From: Adiantum capillus-veneris
Lineage: Eukaryota; Streptophyta; Polypodiopsida; Polypodiales; Pteridaceae
DNA length: 64,000 nt
Direction of reading: 5' to 3'
Assembly: GCA_014529385.2 (NCBI GenBank)
Contig: CM043950.1
Location: 64,624,935 to 64,688,934 of the forward strand
Part shown: one piece after another, positions 11,093-22,550 of the stretch
How positions within the stretch are numbered: position 1 is the first letter of the stretch
How the letters are laid out: every line of letters starts with the position of its first letter
Notes under the pieces: generated by a model
Seen by the model: only the letters and a program-made list of their open reading frames with translations
What the model was told of the DNA's origin: nothing
The model's database searches: none
Translations under genes and position numbers: made by a program

Positions 11093-11131
11093 CCTCCCTA
11101 GCAACGACGGCGCCGTCGTTGCTAAGGGAGG
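11093..11131. repeat. Near-perfect palindrome
   Basis: Arms centred on 11111/11112: GCAACGACGGC then GCCGTCGTTGC, extended outward by CCTCCCTA pairing with TAAGGGAGG with a single bulged base. Could extrude as a cruciform or fold in RNA. Confidence 0.8.
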
Positions 11132-12269
11132 GAGGGCACGCTATTAAGAGAAAAGGGCTTTTTTGCATGAAAAGGCATTCGAAGCAAGAAACGAAAGGGG
11201 AGCCAAGGCGAGGAAGGGAAGGAGGAGATTACGAGGAGATTCAGGAGGAGCCGAAGAGGCAAGGAAGGAGCTCTCTCTCGATCTCCGGCTCAGGCAAGGA
11301 GGCAAGGGCCAAGAAGGGCGAGCCCTCTCTCTCAATTCCTAATCTAAGCAAGGCGAGGAGGAAGGGAGCCAAGGCGAGGTCTCTCTCTCTCTCTCCATCT
11401 CCAATCAAAGCAAGAGAGGATTCTCTATCTCTCTCTCTCTCGGCCATGGTGACATAGGGGAGCCAGGAGGTTTAATCTCTCTTTCTCGGCAAGATATACA
11501 AGGCAAAGCTCTTTCTCTCTCCTACTCGAGCTTGAACAAGAAGCAAGCAATGCGAGAAACTTATCAAAGCGAATCAAGCAAGAAGAGGAAGGAGCTTGAG
11601 GCTTTTTCTGAAGCAACTAAGGCGGGAAACTTAAGGCAAAGGCGAGCTTGGTCTTGAACCAAAGCAAGAGGCAAGAGCAGGTAAGGCAGATCTCGACAAG
11701 GGAAACGATGCTTGGCAAGAGCAGATAAACAGATTTCGGCAAGATAAGGTACTCAAGAAAAAGAGAGTCAGAGCACCAAAGGCGATCAGAGCAAGTGGAT
11801 TAGAGGAGACATAAAAATTCATAAACGGCAGATAAGTAAGTGCAAGCGTACAAAGAAGGATAATTAATAACTACTGAAGCTTGAGATTGAGGTAGTGACC
11901 AGAATTGAAGACTGCAGAATCCACGGGGCATTTGAAGCAGAAGAAGCAACATGAGAAAAATTTCCATAACCGTCATCACCTAGAAATTGATTTAACATTC
12001 TGATAAGTCCGGTGTCGTTAACGGCCCGGTTAATTCTGTAAAGCGGGAGCTTAAATTCCCAGTTAGCAGATGATCCAAGTGACGGTGCTGTTAACAGCCC
12101 GCCTTGGCTAAGGATTAAGTTGTACTCAAGCGTTAATCAATTAATTGATGATTACGGTGATTTCCAGATTCAGTTACATCTGTTGTTCTTGTTCTCTCCC
12201 TTTCACACCTCCCACAGCCAGAGGCTCGGCACTTGCCCGGCTCACGTAGCGAACACATATCCCTCGACA

Positions 12270-12569
12270 GCGCGCATGAGCACACAAAGGAGAAGGAGAC
12301 AGAGATGGAGCAAGAGCACTTCTTAGCTTGCACCTCAAAGAATTAATATTTTTAGGTCAAATGGACCTTTTATAAGAGTTTGACCCATTCAAACATGGGC
12401 GCCCATAGTGGCCGGTCGTTGCAAAACTATTGTAAAAATAAGATAAGCGGTGCGTCTCTCACCAGCGATCACCTACACACCTATTGGACCAACAAGCCGG
12501 GTCCATGACTGAATCAAATAAATAATAAGGTGTCTATTGAAGGTGATAGGGTGTCCATGAGGGTTAACA
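12270..12569. repeat. Dispersed repeat, right copy, second part
   Basis: Aligns along its length to about 510-805: shared GGAGCAAGAGCACTTCTTAG, GTTTGACCCATTCA and CCTATTGGACCAACAAG blocks. Ends with GGTTAACA as the left copy does. Confidence 0.75.
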
Positions 12570-14670
12570 TACTTCTTCTCACTTCTCCTTGCTTCTCTCA
12601 CTTCCCTCTATTTTCATTTGTAGAAGAGGCCTCCTTTTGTAGATGCAAAGGAGTCTCAATGGGCTTCCCTCTGTCATGAGAGGTAGATGTCCATGTGTAG
12701 CCGCCCATGTATAGACACTGACCATTAAACGCCACCCACTAGCCATTGATTGCCTACCACCACTGGCCACAAGCCATTGACTATCGACCAATATATTTTG
12801 ACGAAAGAGGATATTTCAATGAGCAATTTTTCTCTTGCACGATGGCTTCTTCGCATAAAGGGGTTCTTACAAATGTGTGTTTCTAGAATTAAAAATACAA
12901 GGGTAAATAGGATCCATACTCAACACAGGGCTTCTACCCCATGCCAGTGCCTTGTTCATTGAGATAGGATCTACGACAAAGCCCCAAGTGCTAGGGAAAC
13001 TGAGATACAAGTTCATATTTTACGTATGACAAGGTCAAATTGAAATTGAATGTATCAATACCAGTTTTAGATAGTGCAAGGTAGTTAGGGATATCAATTC
13101 CAACTTCTGAGGCCGTCATTGTAGCCAAGGGATTATCTATCTATTTATGTTGTGTAACATGCAAGGCGTGCTAGTAAGGTGGAATTCATTCCACCCAAAA
13201 AAATTATATGCTTTTTCTATGATGCAGGTTACTTTGTCAAGGACATCATTGCCACATAATGGCTGGTGATTTTCTTGCTAATCGTCAATCAAAAAGGTGG
13301 ATTCACACTAAGGTGGTCTCCGCCTGCACTAGAATTGTGGGATTACTTCAATATAGGTAAGATCCTCTTTGTTTCCAATAGTTATATTTCTCCTATTGAA
13401 GATGTTGCAAGAGTTACCCATAGCTTTAACCTTTTACTCGATATCAATTGAGGCTGATATATTTGGTTGTCCTTGTTGCATATGACTACATCGATGGGCA
13501 CTATATATACCATTGGTTCTATGTACAAGGTGCATACAATACATATGGTGATTTGATTCTATAGCAAACAAGAATGACATGGCTATCAAGTTAGAATCTT
13601 TCTCTCAATGAGGATATATGTTTGTTTAAATGATCTAGTTGTGAAAAAGATTCAAACTTGAGAGGATCTTTTGCTTATTTAATAGAACCAATTGTGTCTA
13701 TAGGAGCCCATTTTTTTGGGGTACAACCCAACTTGTGAATGAGAAATTGGTAGCAAGCCTTTGATGGTACGCATCTACCTAGTGGTTTTTGCAGTATATA
13801 CTTTTGGAATTTAATCAAAACTTTTAAGGTGCCAAGCCAAGACCAAGCATTCTTGGACAAGCTAAACCCAAGATTTTTTTTGGGTTGCACAACAATGTTG
13901 CACAACTTGCTTTGATGCAAATGACATGGTCATGCACATCTAAGTGGTAGCAGTTACAGGAAGGAGTCGAGGTTAATGTACCACGTACCTCCTCTGATAA
14001 TTTTTTCTTGTTGATTTTCCTTATGATGGAATCTAGGTCCCACTCTAGGTATTATTTATTGCTTTAGTAGTCACCTCTTCAAGAAGGTCATAGACCTGGC
14101 ATGGTAGGGGTCATTTTTGGCAGCCACAGAGTGTGCAACCTGGTCTAGGAACTCTTATGGAGTTTGGTTTAGCAGTGTGGAGAATAGTTTATGAGAGTCC
14201 TCCTCACTCATATCGCCAAGTGTTTTCAATTACCTTCACACACAAGTACTTCTTGTACTTGATAAATGTTACTTGTACTAACATCATTATATGAGACATA
14301 TTCCACATGTGGCAAATATGAGTGTTTGGGACTGACACTAGTACCTTCTTTCCTAATAATGTGTCGTGTGAGAGTCCCTACATGCTGGTCAAATCCATTT
14401 CTTAGACCACTTCAAGCATGCAATATTAGGGACAATTTCAAGTGGCGAGAAATTGTTAGATATCTAGTAAGAATTATTGATGTAAGAAGTCCTGTACACA
14501 ACATTAATTGATGGTTGTTTTAGCTTTTATGTTGCAATTCTTCATACCTATTATGCACATAGCAAGTCTCTTTCACGACAATGCAAATTTTTCATTATTC
14601 GAGCTTGAATGTGATTTTTGTTCCACTTCTATTATGGTTCAGATGTTTTAGCAAAGGCATATCTACAATG
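12570..14670. other. No recognisable gene; degenerate transposon-like DNA
   Basis: Short open frames on both strands, none with a domain I recognise. It is the downstream flank of the Copia fragment and may hold its unrecognisable 3' end. Confidence 0.4.
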
Positions 14671-14679
14671 TCATGAAAA

Positions 14680-15300
14680 TTCATGCATTTGATAGGTTAT
14701 GACTCACCTAATGCGCATGCCAAGGATATGGCTTGCTTCATCCATGTATTTCATCTCATAGTTTGCACATAGATTTGAATTTCAAGGCTAAAATGCCATC
14801 ACTTCTTTTCCTCACAATCAACATGTCATCCACGTAAAGGACAAAAATCAATAAACTACCATCTTTATCTTGCTTAGTGTAGAGGCAATGACTCCATAGC
14901 ACTCTTTTTGTAGCCTTCAGAGAGCATAAATGAGTGCAATTTATGATACCACTCCCTTGATGACTATTTAATCTTTTCTAACTGACACACCTAGTCTTTT
15001 TTACCCTTCTCAACAAAACCTTTTGGCTGCTACATATAAATTTCTTCTTGAAGATCACCATGCATGAATGCCATCTTGAAATTGAACTGGTCAAGTTCCA
15101 TGTCCGCTTTAGCAATCAACACAAGTACACACTGCAAAAAAGTAGTCATCTTGATATCTGGAGTAAATATCTTATTAAAGTCAATACCTTACTATTTCTT
15201 AAATCCTTTAGCACCAAGCCATGCCTTGTACTTGGGTTTATTATCATGAGGTGTGATCTTTAGTTTGTACATTGATTTGCATGGTAATACTTCCCTTAAC
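14680..15300 (-). pseudogene. Copia reverse transcriptase fragment
   Basis: Minus-strand frames show YKAWLGAKGF (family YKARLVAKGF), AFMHGDLQEEIYM (family FLHGDLxExIYM) and, at about 14822-14839, the catalytic YVDDML. ILGMRI follows, matching the post-palm block. The N-terminal part is cut by an about 220-bp unrelated segment (15303-15520). Frames are broken by several stops. Confidence 0.75.
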
Positions 15301-15302
15301 TT

Positions 15303-15520
15303 GCCAGCCCCGTTTTCATGTGATTACTTGCGTCCCTTGTATTCGGCACTTTCTTATGATATTGATCATTCGTTCGCGTCCCTCACTCTCGTGTCCCTCT
15401 TACGTTCAGTTTTCAAGTTGCGTTCTTGTGTATGCGTTTGCTTGCCTGCAGGCCCCGTTTGCATCGCAGGTGAGCCGGCGCGGCCCCTTTTCCGCGACGC
15501 CCCGAACGAGTGCCTGTTTA
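15303..15520. other. Unrelated GC-rich segment inside the Copia reverse transcriptase
   Basis: On its right side the Copia reading ends in LPEGKQAL; on its left it resumes near CKSMYKLK, sequences that are adjacent in intact Copia elements. The segment between is GC-rich and does not read as Copia. The motif GCCCCGTTT occurs at both 15307 and 15452, within GCCAGCCCCGTTT and GCAGGCCCCGTTT, perhaps marking a duplication. Origin unknown. Confidence 0.45.
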
Positions 15521-15755
15521 CCTTCAGGCAACCAAACCAACTTCATTCTTATGCAGTGAGTCCATTTTTAAATGCATAGCTTTTTCCACTTCACCTTGTC
15601 TTATGTTAACATGGACTTTTTACAATAGGAGGCCTCTCCACAATCTATTAAAATAATGTAATCCAATGAGGGAACATATCTATAAGGAGGCCTTGAAACT
15701 CTTGCAAACCTTCTAAGAGCAAGTTGAGCCTATTGTCCCTCAACAACATCTTGTA

Positions 15756-16112
15756 TTATAGGAGCATTTGGCCTTGTTGTCCAACATTATGCATTTCAGC
15801 CCTATTGTAAACAATCCCATCTTCTTGGAAGATAACACTCATAACCTCCACTGTATGCGTAGGCTTCGTATGCATGTTCTCTTCGTTGAAGTATACATCA
15901 TTGTTGCGAACAATCCTTTTAGCTTTAGGATCCCATAATTGATATCCCATCTCGCAAGGATTTCCATAGCCAAGAAATATGAATTCCTTTGATTCGGGAG
16001 CTAGCTTGTTCTTGAACTCCTTTGGAACATGAAAACATGCCTTATAGCCAAACTCTAAGATGCTTGTAAGAAGGTGGCTTGCTAGACCAAAGCTCTTCAG
16101 GTACCTTCTCAT
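15756..16112 (-). pseudogene. Copia integrase, C-terminal region
   Basis: Open frame of about 118 codons with ACFHVPKEFKNKLAPES, FIFLGYG and YQLWDPKAKRIVRNNDVYF, matching the Copia integrase C-terminal block HVPKExRxKL...FLGYG...GYRLWDPxxxKIVxSRDVxF. The D,D-35-E catalytic part should lie upstream (16113-16470), where stops disrupt it. Confidence 0.8.
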
Positions 16113-16470
16113 CTAAAGCCTTTGAGATCTATTAATAAGATGGACAACTGTAGCTAATGCTTCTACCCAAAATTCATTAGGCACTTCTGCATTAGACAAC
16201 ACGATACATAGTTTCTCTTGTATGGTACAGTTCATCCTCTCAGCAACACCTTTTTGTGGAGGGTTATATGGACTAGTCAACTCTCTTTTGATGCCTTAAA
16301 AATAAAAAAACATTTTGAAAGGCTTTACTAACATACTCACCACCATTGTGTGACCTTAAGCACGTGACTTTCTTGCCATACTAATTCTCCACTAATATCA
16401 CAAAATTTTGAAACTTTGAAATGATTCATCCTTGTTTCTAAGAGGATATACCCACACGTTCCTTGAGAAT

Positions 16471-16788
16471 TCATGTATACATGTAATAATGAACCCTTAT
16501 GGATATGTTAGGCATAGGCCCACACACCTCACTATGCACTAACTCTAACATGTCACCTTTTTGGGTGTTGCCTCTTTTTTGTGATGAATGTGTTTGTTTA
16601 CCAAAAAGGCAATGCTCAAAAATTGAGAATTCTGAGAAATTCAAGCCAGGAACATAACCACAACAAGAAAATACTTTCATTCCCTTTTGATACATATGTC
16701 CTAACCAGATATGCCACAAAGAAACACTTGGTTGCTCGGCTACACAAATTACACGATTTTTAACATTGGATACATGTAGCATGTACAA
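16471..16788 (-). pseudogene. Copia GAG-pre-integrase zinc domain
   Basis: Shows LWHIWLGHM (family LWHxRLGHMS), YVPGLNFSEF, a Cys-x-GKQ block and LELVHSEVCGPM (family LVHSDVCGPM), the N-terminal zinc-binding region of Copia integrase running into the catalytic core. Confidence 0.8.
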
Positions 16789-16792
16789 AGTT

Positions 16793-17155
16793 CTAGACTT
16801 TGAACCATGTGCTACAACTAAAGAACCTTTGTGATCTTTGACGAACTATAACCAAATGTGTTGTAAGCAAGATCTTGGTAATCTTTGGCATACGTATCAC
16901 ATTCTTTAGCCTAAATGAAGAGCCATTTTGAAACTTTGGTTGCACATTATCCAAACCAACTATGTCACAAGGAAAATCATTTCCAAGATGAACATAACCT
17001 TTACGGGCTGCATCATATGTACTGAACCACTCAATGTGAGGAGTCACATGAAAAGATACACCTAAGTCAAGAACCCAATCTTGTAAAGTATACCTGAGAC
17101 CAGAGGGGATTGGACCATGCAAATCTCTACCCAACCTCACTATATATAGACTCAT
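16793..17155 (-). pseudogene. Copia aspartic protease, active site mutated
   Basis: WVLDLGVSFHVTP corresponds to Copia WxLDSGASxHxT; the catalytic Asp-Ser/Thr-Gly now reads Asp-Leu-Gly. VHLGNDFPCDIVGLDNV and RLKNVIRMP match the following family blocks (V.LGN....I.G.G.V and L..V..VP). Confidence 0.75.
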
Positions 17156-17186
17156 ATCCTATTAAAATATAGCACCCCTTGATTTC

Positions 17187-17555
17187 ATGTCCGTCCTAGC
17201 CCTTGGCATGCCCGGTCTTACCCTAGGCATGCCATTACTCCCTTGGAGAAGCATTCTTGTCCTCAAAGACAAATGTGGTGATAACTTCATAAGAACACTA
17301 ATGTTTTTTGCAGTGGCATTCTTCATTGATCCAGCTGTCTATCTGATCAAAACACGTTTCAGTAGGAGGTTCAACAAAATCAAGAAGAGAATCTTGAGTT
17401 TCCACATTCTTTTCCCTTTGCAACCATCTTGTGTAACCGGACCATATCCGCCAATGTAGCATATGGACTCCATTTAGAACTCACTTGAGTATGCTAAATG
17501 ACTTATCACAAGTAAGGTTTACTTAAAGGAGTACCTATTTTCACTTTCCATGAAA
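17187..17555. other. Degenerate junction between Copia and Gypsy fragments
   Basis: Only faint gag-like similarity on the minus strand; no supportable gene. Confidence 0.4.
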
Positions 17556-17559
17556 GTAA

Positions 17560-18080
17560 CTATCTGACGTAACTCATCAGCAAAGTATAAGTCCTTGACT
17601 TAATATCATTCTTCATCAGTTTACAACCCCACCATAACCGACGTTCAAGGTTGAGAATCTGATTTGAACATGAAGAGGTTAAACTTAGTCGCAACATGTT
17701 TTGTCTCATGGTAAGCAAACTCCAACTAGAAAGATAACCTTTTTCAAATGGATTGCTTGGTGCTAACGTATGCACTTAGCGTATCCTTTAGCACAAGATT
17801 AACATTTGTAATCTCCTATCTACTCTGGATGATTGACATTACTGATATGTGCATCCCCACCGTTTATTACAGACAGTCCTCCAAAATGATTGGTAAATGG
17901 GGATCACAATTCCTTGAAGCATTGTTGATTAATCAACAATGTTAGGAACAACCATCTTTCTTAACTTTAGTGAGATAATCTATAAGCACCCAAACCAAGC
18001 CATGACCTCTATTGGTGATTGGTAGATCTACAATTAATCTCATAGAGATATTGCATATATATTGCAAAATGCTTTAGAAG
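17560..18080 (-). pseudogene. Gypsy integrase fragments
   Basis: Minus strand near 18050-17960 reads ISMRLIVDLPITNRGHG and WVLIDYLTK, the first-Asp region of Gypsy integrase (family SMDFIxxLPxSxxGxDxxWVVVDRLTK). Near 17720-17640 another frame reads LEFAYHETKHVATKFNLF, the distal block (EFAYNxSxHxATxxSPF). The stretch between, with the other catalytic residues, is deleted or unreadable. No RT of the same element was found beside it. Confidence 0.6.
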
Positions 18081-18089
18081 CTACTAATG

Positions 18090-18712
18090 TCATGAATGTG
18101 CACGCCGCTCCAAATAATCGTTTGCTAAACACTAGGGCCCATAACACCTAGTGCATTTAACAAAAAATAAATCCAAACCAGCATATCCATAATCGCACTT
18201 GCCATTTATTTTGGCTAATGTTATGCTCATGGATGACCGAAGAAGAGTCTACTTCAATTGGCTTCTCGTTTTGCATGCGACGGTGACGCTTGGGTAAGTG
18301 GATCTCACTTGGACTCCCTAGGCTTGGAGAGTGCATATGTTCACTTGCTTCCACCAAATGTTTTAAGCTTTGTCTTGAGCTCCTTTTTTTGTCCTTTTAA
18401 TGGCTACTTACATATAAGGGCAAAGATAGTCCCCTAGCAGGTGTCAACACATGCTCATTCTAATCGGGAAAGGTAAGGTGGAAAAAATTAAGATCATCAG
18501 AAAAGGGTCTCTCCTACCTACACAAGGCCAAATGGGTGCTACATATAAGGTTGGAAAATTCCAAGTTAAACCAAAGCCGTCATCGTGGCTCGCGCTACCA
18601 TGGAGTTAATGCTTTATTCCTAAACTTGGAAAAGTATGGGTGGTCACTTAAGTGAAATCGAGACTCCACCCACCCAGGCTCCTTGCCTCATGGCTCACCT
18701 TGCCACACCTAT

Positions 18713-18715
<3 letters not shown>
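18090..18715. other. No recognisable gene
   Basis: A minus-strand open frame at 18157-18357 has no recognised domain; the remainder is non-coding. Confidence 0.4.

Positions 18716-18769
<54 letters not shown>
18716..18769 (+). repeat. (GA)n microsatellite
   Basis: Pure dinucleotide tract of about 54 bp. Confidence 0.95.
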
Positions 18770-18775
<6 letters not shown>

Positions 18776-18939
18776 AAGTAGACGGCTACGCAAGGCATAC
18801 TTTCCCTCTTCCTCTCCCTCTCCTATCATGCATGATGTAGAGCTTGCACACAATATATAACTTTAATTGATGTCAGAAGCACATAAATAGATTAAATGGC
18901 ATCATGCCCAAGCGTTGTTTCTTGAAGTATAGACTAAGG

Positions 18940-19970
18940 TGGGAATCATCTCTCTGAACTCATTTTGGAGGAAAGCTTCTAGAAAGATCAATATCAAAGG
19001 CATCCGATGTCTCAACCAACTGCGGCATTATGGCAATAACCGATGGAAAAGAACATACCAAATGGTTCTCTAGTACAATCTGGATGGGATTGAAAGGCTT
19101 GTGATCAACAGAGCCCTGAAACGGATCGACAAGTAGTGCCTACCTAGCTGTGAGTCTAAGTTCGTATGGAAAGCATGGCGATGGCCTAAGGATAGACACT
19201 TCTTTTAGCCTCAAAAAAAAGAAGTATACCACACACTTATGGCTTCGATGGTTGGTTCTTTCCATTGAACAAACAATGGGGCATGAAGTGTCTAGAGTCA
19301 AGATGGGAGAAAATCACCAAGAACATCTGGTTCCCACAGTGGCCACTCAATATGAAGGTCTTTCTCTGGAAGGTACTGTGGGGAGCCTTGCCGACTTGGG
19401 TAAAGGCTCTAGCTAGGGGAATTGGCCCGAATACATGCTCTCAATGCAGAATGGCTAGCGAAGACCTCTCCCACCTTTTCAAGGAATGCCCTGCAATCAG
19501 CGGCCTTGCGAGTAAGATATGCAAATGGGTGCAAAGGACTTGGAAGATAGACTTCTATAAGAACGATCTATTCTTGGGAGGGAAGGCTATTAAAATCTAG
19601 GAGCTGCTTATTGCAACACAAATTGTTAGATTTTGCTACTTCGATCAGGTCTAGAAGGCTAGGAACGGTCATTTATTTGACAAAACCATGGTAACAGCCA
19701 GGTTCATAGAGATAATACAAGAAAGCAAGGGGATGATCCTAGCCTACGAAAAACGTAAGAACTTTGATGAATGAAACAAGGTAATTGATACCATTTTAAT
19801 TGACTCTTATAGATAAGGACCCTACATTGTTCGCGAGATGGCTCCCTTGTTAGCTGATGTATCAGTGACCTCCTAGAGATGTCATGGCTCGGCACGAGCA
19901 TGGCAAGAATATGTAATTTTTTGTTGCTATCAATAGAAATTTACTCACCATTGTGAGCTTTGAAAAAAAA
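18940..19970 (+). mobile_element. 5'-truncated LINE (L1-type), plus strand
   Basis: Carries the zinc-binding C-terminal domain of a plant LINE ORF2 (19265-19600), then about 360 bp of 3' untranslated sequence ending in an A-rich tail at about 19963-19972 (TTTGAAAAAAAAAAG). Upstream, weak reading continues to about 18940. The RT catalytic palm is absent, typical of 5' truncation during target-primed reverse transcription. I could not find a convincing target-site duplication. Confidence 0.65.
19265..19600 (+). pseudogene. LINE ORF2 C-terminal zinc-binding domain (zf-RVT)
   Basis: WPLNMKVFLWKVLWGALPT followed by LARGIGPNTCSQC and SEDLSHLFKEC matches the zf-RVT domain (W...LK.F.W......L.T...L..RGI....C..C...ES..HLF..C). 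The metal-binding spacing is CX2CX8HX4C. A homologous domain, opposite strand, lies in the full-length LINE at 33.3-34.0 kb, but the two sequences are clearly different families. Confidence 0.75.
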
Positions 19971-20030
19971 AAGTAGAAAGTATTTTTTACACCTTATAAA
20001 TACCATGTGTGTCATGGAGAGATGTATAAA

Positions 20031-20031
<1 letters not shown>

Positions 20032-20068
<37 letters not shown>
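20032..20068 (+). repeat. (AC)n microsatellite
   Basis: Pure dinucleotide tract. Confidence 0.95.
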
Positions 20069-20069
<1 letters not shown>

Positions 20070-20071
<2 letters not shown>

Positions 20072-20910
20072 GATAAGAGCGAGCGAGACCTGCTGAAGGC
20101 CAATCATGTGAGCTAGTATAGTATAGAAGATCAACTACTATGTCACGTCACTTTTAATGCTTGAAAGGTTAGGACATTAATTTTCTTCCTCTTAATCTTC
20201 TTAAACCTCAAGGTTATAAATTGGGGTTGTTTGGCTGTGCTTCTTTCATCAAATTGAGAAGGCCAAGAACCGCAGTGTGTTCGAAAAGATCCTCTCTATA
20301 CCTAACCTCACAAAGATTATCCAAGAAATTAAGAAAACGATTATGGCGATTGGTAAAAAAGGAAGAATTCGGACGAGTGGAATCGAGCAACTCTCGCCCT
20401 CGAGATTTATTACGATGGGTAAGGGCTCATGGATTTTCTTTTACGCCTTTGGTTGAGGCCGTGTAACTTTTTTGGTGTAACCAACGGCCCCTCGAGGCTC
20501 AACTCCGGCTTGAGGTTGTACTTTTTTTGGGTGGAATTTTATAATACATTTGTCAGTTTGGCCAAAAAAACAGGAGGGGTTTCTTTAACATTTCTCTTTT
20601 TTTTTGTAGGTATGGCTCTTTTCGGGCTCTTAGGGAATGGTCACACCCACTCGAGCACTCTACAATTCCTCTCCCCAATTGCATCAATTGAGATAGATAT
20701 GGTGGATTTCGAGTTCTCAGAACTTAACCACCATTTGAGCCTCCGTTATCATGACATATTTTGTTGCACTTGGAAGTGGCTACATAATGAGATATAATGT
20801 GTCATGTTGCAATCTTGAAAACTTGGATTGAAACCTGAAGACTAGTGACAACCCATATTTCCTTTCAATTCATAATTTCAAAAGAGACATTATAAAAATA
20901 AATTTTTAAG
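20070..20910. other. No recognisable gene
   Basis: A plus-strand open frame of 81 codons (20221-20466), rich in Arg/Lys/Ser, and a second at 20429-20797 have no recognised domain. I do not call either a gene. Confidence 0.4.
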
Positions 20911-20918
20911 AGCATTGA

Positions 20919-21073
20919 GCCATCGGGAGCTAGCTCAGTTTGTTGAGCATTCGAGTGCCATGACCCGAGTCACAGGTTTGCTTACGATCGAGCGATGCCC
21001 AAGGCGCACCTTTGTATTTGATCGGGTGGTACATATATAAATATGCCCGAACTGCTAAAGAAAAAGAAATTAC
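20919..21073 (+). mobile_element. tRNA-derived SINE with 8-bp TSD
   Basis: The sequence starts GGGAGCTAGCTCAGTTTGTTG a few bases inside the left end; this matches the 5' part of a tRNA, including the RNA polymerase III A box (TAGCTCAGTTGG-like). A degenerate B box (ACAGGTTTGCTTACGA) follows at tRNA-like distance. The element ends in an A-rich tail (AAAGAAAAAGAAA). The direct repeat AGCATTGA occurs at 20911-20918 and 21074-21081 on either side. Confidence 0.75.
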
Positions 21074-21081
21074 AGCATTGA

Positions 21082-21694
21082 AATGATGATGAACCAAGAT
21101 AGAAGCATGTCTTTGTGTACTCACACCCACAAAATGGCTCACTGGTATCTTCTCCCCACTAACAAGTTGATTTTGTAGCCAATACAAGATTGATTAAGAA
21201 TGGCACTACCTAATTGTCTTGTATAAGATTGCTCACACCAAGAGAATGCTTCAGAGGCAGCTCTCTTTAGCCTTAATGTGAGGAGAGGGAAAATTTTGAC
21301 AAATTAGTGGGAATGTAATTATATACATGGCTTCAAAAATTATATTTCTCAATGCATTGGAAGTTGCTCAATGCATTTGCATGAATAGTATGGAATTGAG
21401 GTGAGCTTGCAACCTTGCCCATTCATGACCATCCTTATAGATGACCGATGCACATGATTGCTTTGACGAGAGATGGCCGTCTTTGGAAAACCACATTTCC
21501 GAATCGCAATTTGAAGTGATTCCCGTAGAGATTTCCATCAAATTGTGTAGAGGATGCAATTTTAGCTTCTCTAGACAGATCTAAAGGTCGGTTATTTCCA
21601 TCAAGACGAGTTTGTTTTAAAAACTACAGCACCTGAAAAGCAAAGACAGAAAAAAGATTAGTGAAGCAATGTCTATTCTTGGCCGAAGTTTGTC

Positions 21695-21734
<40 letters not shown>

Positions 21735-22260
21735 GATGCTCATAAGCAAGTGCTTGTGTGTGTGAGAGAATCCCTACAATATGAGTATACCCATGTAAAT
21801 GTGTTTTAATATGTGTTTTAACCTATATGCAAATATTTACATACATGCATCCCCAAAGCACCAAAACTTCCAAAAATTAACCATAACAATAGTTTATTTT
21901 TTATATTTGACACGTGTTTTATGTAAAAATGATGATAAGGGCAAACGAAATTTGGTCCCCCTTGGTGTAGACACAATTCCCTTTGGGAAAAAAATATTAA
22001 AAAGAACCTTAACCACGCAAAGTATAGCAATCATTGTGTACTATTTCAAACCTAAACTTCTTCCAAAGACACGTGTTAAATATCCATTGTTTTGTTTACA
22101 TACCCTTTCCTAATAAGAAGGCCTCGTCACAAAATGTGGGGGCCTTCATGAAACGTAAGCCTATAATTCTCTAGAGCCCATGTCCTATTATAAAACTTTT
22201 GAGCATGCCATTCCCATTTTTTAATTCTATTTGAGAATTATATCCTAGTTTGTTAGCCTC
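21082..22260. other. No recognisable gene; contains (CT)n at about 21697-21730
   Basis: AT-rich DNA downstream of the transporter gene. The unfound last exon of that gene may lie here, but none could be supported. Confidence 0.45.
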
Positions 22261-22266
22261 TTCAAT

Positions 22267-22355
22267 AGCAGGTCTTGAGTTTAACTCTCCTCGTCGGATA
22301 GATCTTTAAGGTCTCTTTGGATAGTTTCCTGCAACATTAAAACTCTCTTCTTCTC
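22267..22355 (+). repeat. SINE-like repeat with B-box-like motif, copy 1
   Basis: CAGGTCTTGAGTTTAACTCTC resembles a pol III B box (GGTTCRANNCC) in SINE context. The following 80 bp (GATAGATCTTTAAGGTCTC ... TTAAAACTCTCTTCTTC) is repeated at 22462-22550. Confidence 0.5.
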
Positions 22356-22461
22356 GTGTGTGTGGCTGTGTGTGTACACGCACGCTAATAAAGATAGGAA
22401 AATGGTATAACCTTTCTATCACCCAAGTGTGGTAGATTGGTTATGCCATTTCCTCATGAAT

Positions 22462-22550
22462 AACAGGTCTTGAGTTCAACTCTCCTCATCATTTAGATCT
22501 ATAAGGTCTCTTCGGATAGTTTCCTACGATGTTAAAACTCTCTTCTTCTT
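22462..22550 (+). repeat. SINE-like repeat with B-box-like motif, copy 2
   Basis: CAGGTCTTGAGTTCAACTCTC plus the same downstream sequence as copy 1. About 35 bp upstream, TGGTTATGCCATTTCC could be a degenerate A box. Ends in a CTT/CT-rich tail. Confidence 0.5.

Larger units (their letters stand above)
9760..12265. mobile_element. LTR-like insertion splitting the dispersed repeat
   Basis: Interrupts the repeat that is continuous at 430-805. It has no coding similarity. It contains a 61-bp exact-spacing tandem duplication (10337-10397 and 10398-10458), a near-perfect palindrome (about 11093-11131), then a long purine-rich tract with SL/RE-type shadows. The mix of palindrome and phrases such as GGGGGCCGGTT resembles the LTRs of the Gypsy element at 47-56 kb, so a solo LTR or LTR fragment of a related family is my best guess. 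Boundaries are approximate. Confidence 0.35.
14680..17160 (-). mobile_element. Decayed Ty1/Copia retrotransposon fragment
   Basis: Minus-strand order is protease (16793-17155), GAG-pre-integrase (16471-16788), integrase C-terminal part (15756-16112), linker, and reverse transcriptase (about 15300-14680). This is the Copia order, with integrase before RT. A weak zinc-knuckle-like remnant lies near 17180-17260. RNase H, LTRs and most of gag are missing or unrecognisable. Many stops and frameshifts. Confidence 0.75.

Noticed and set aside
18776-19976. AAGTAGA as target-site duplication of the 18.9-20.0 kb LINE
   Set aside because: Only about five informative bases match beyond the A-tail, so it could be chance.
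20221-20466. 81-codon Arg/Lys-rich open frame as a gene
   Set aside because: No recognisable domain and no visible splice or promoter context.
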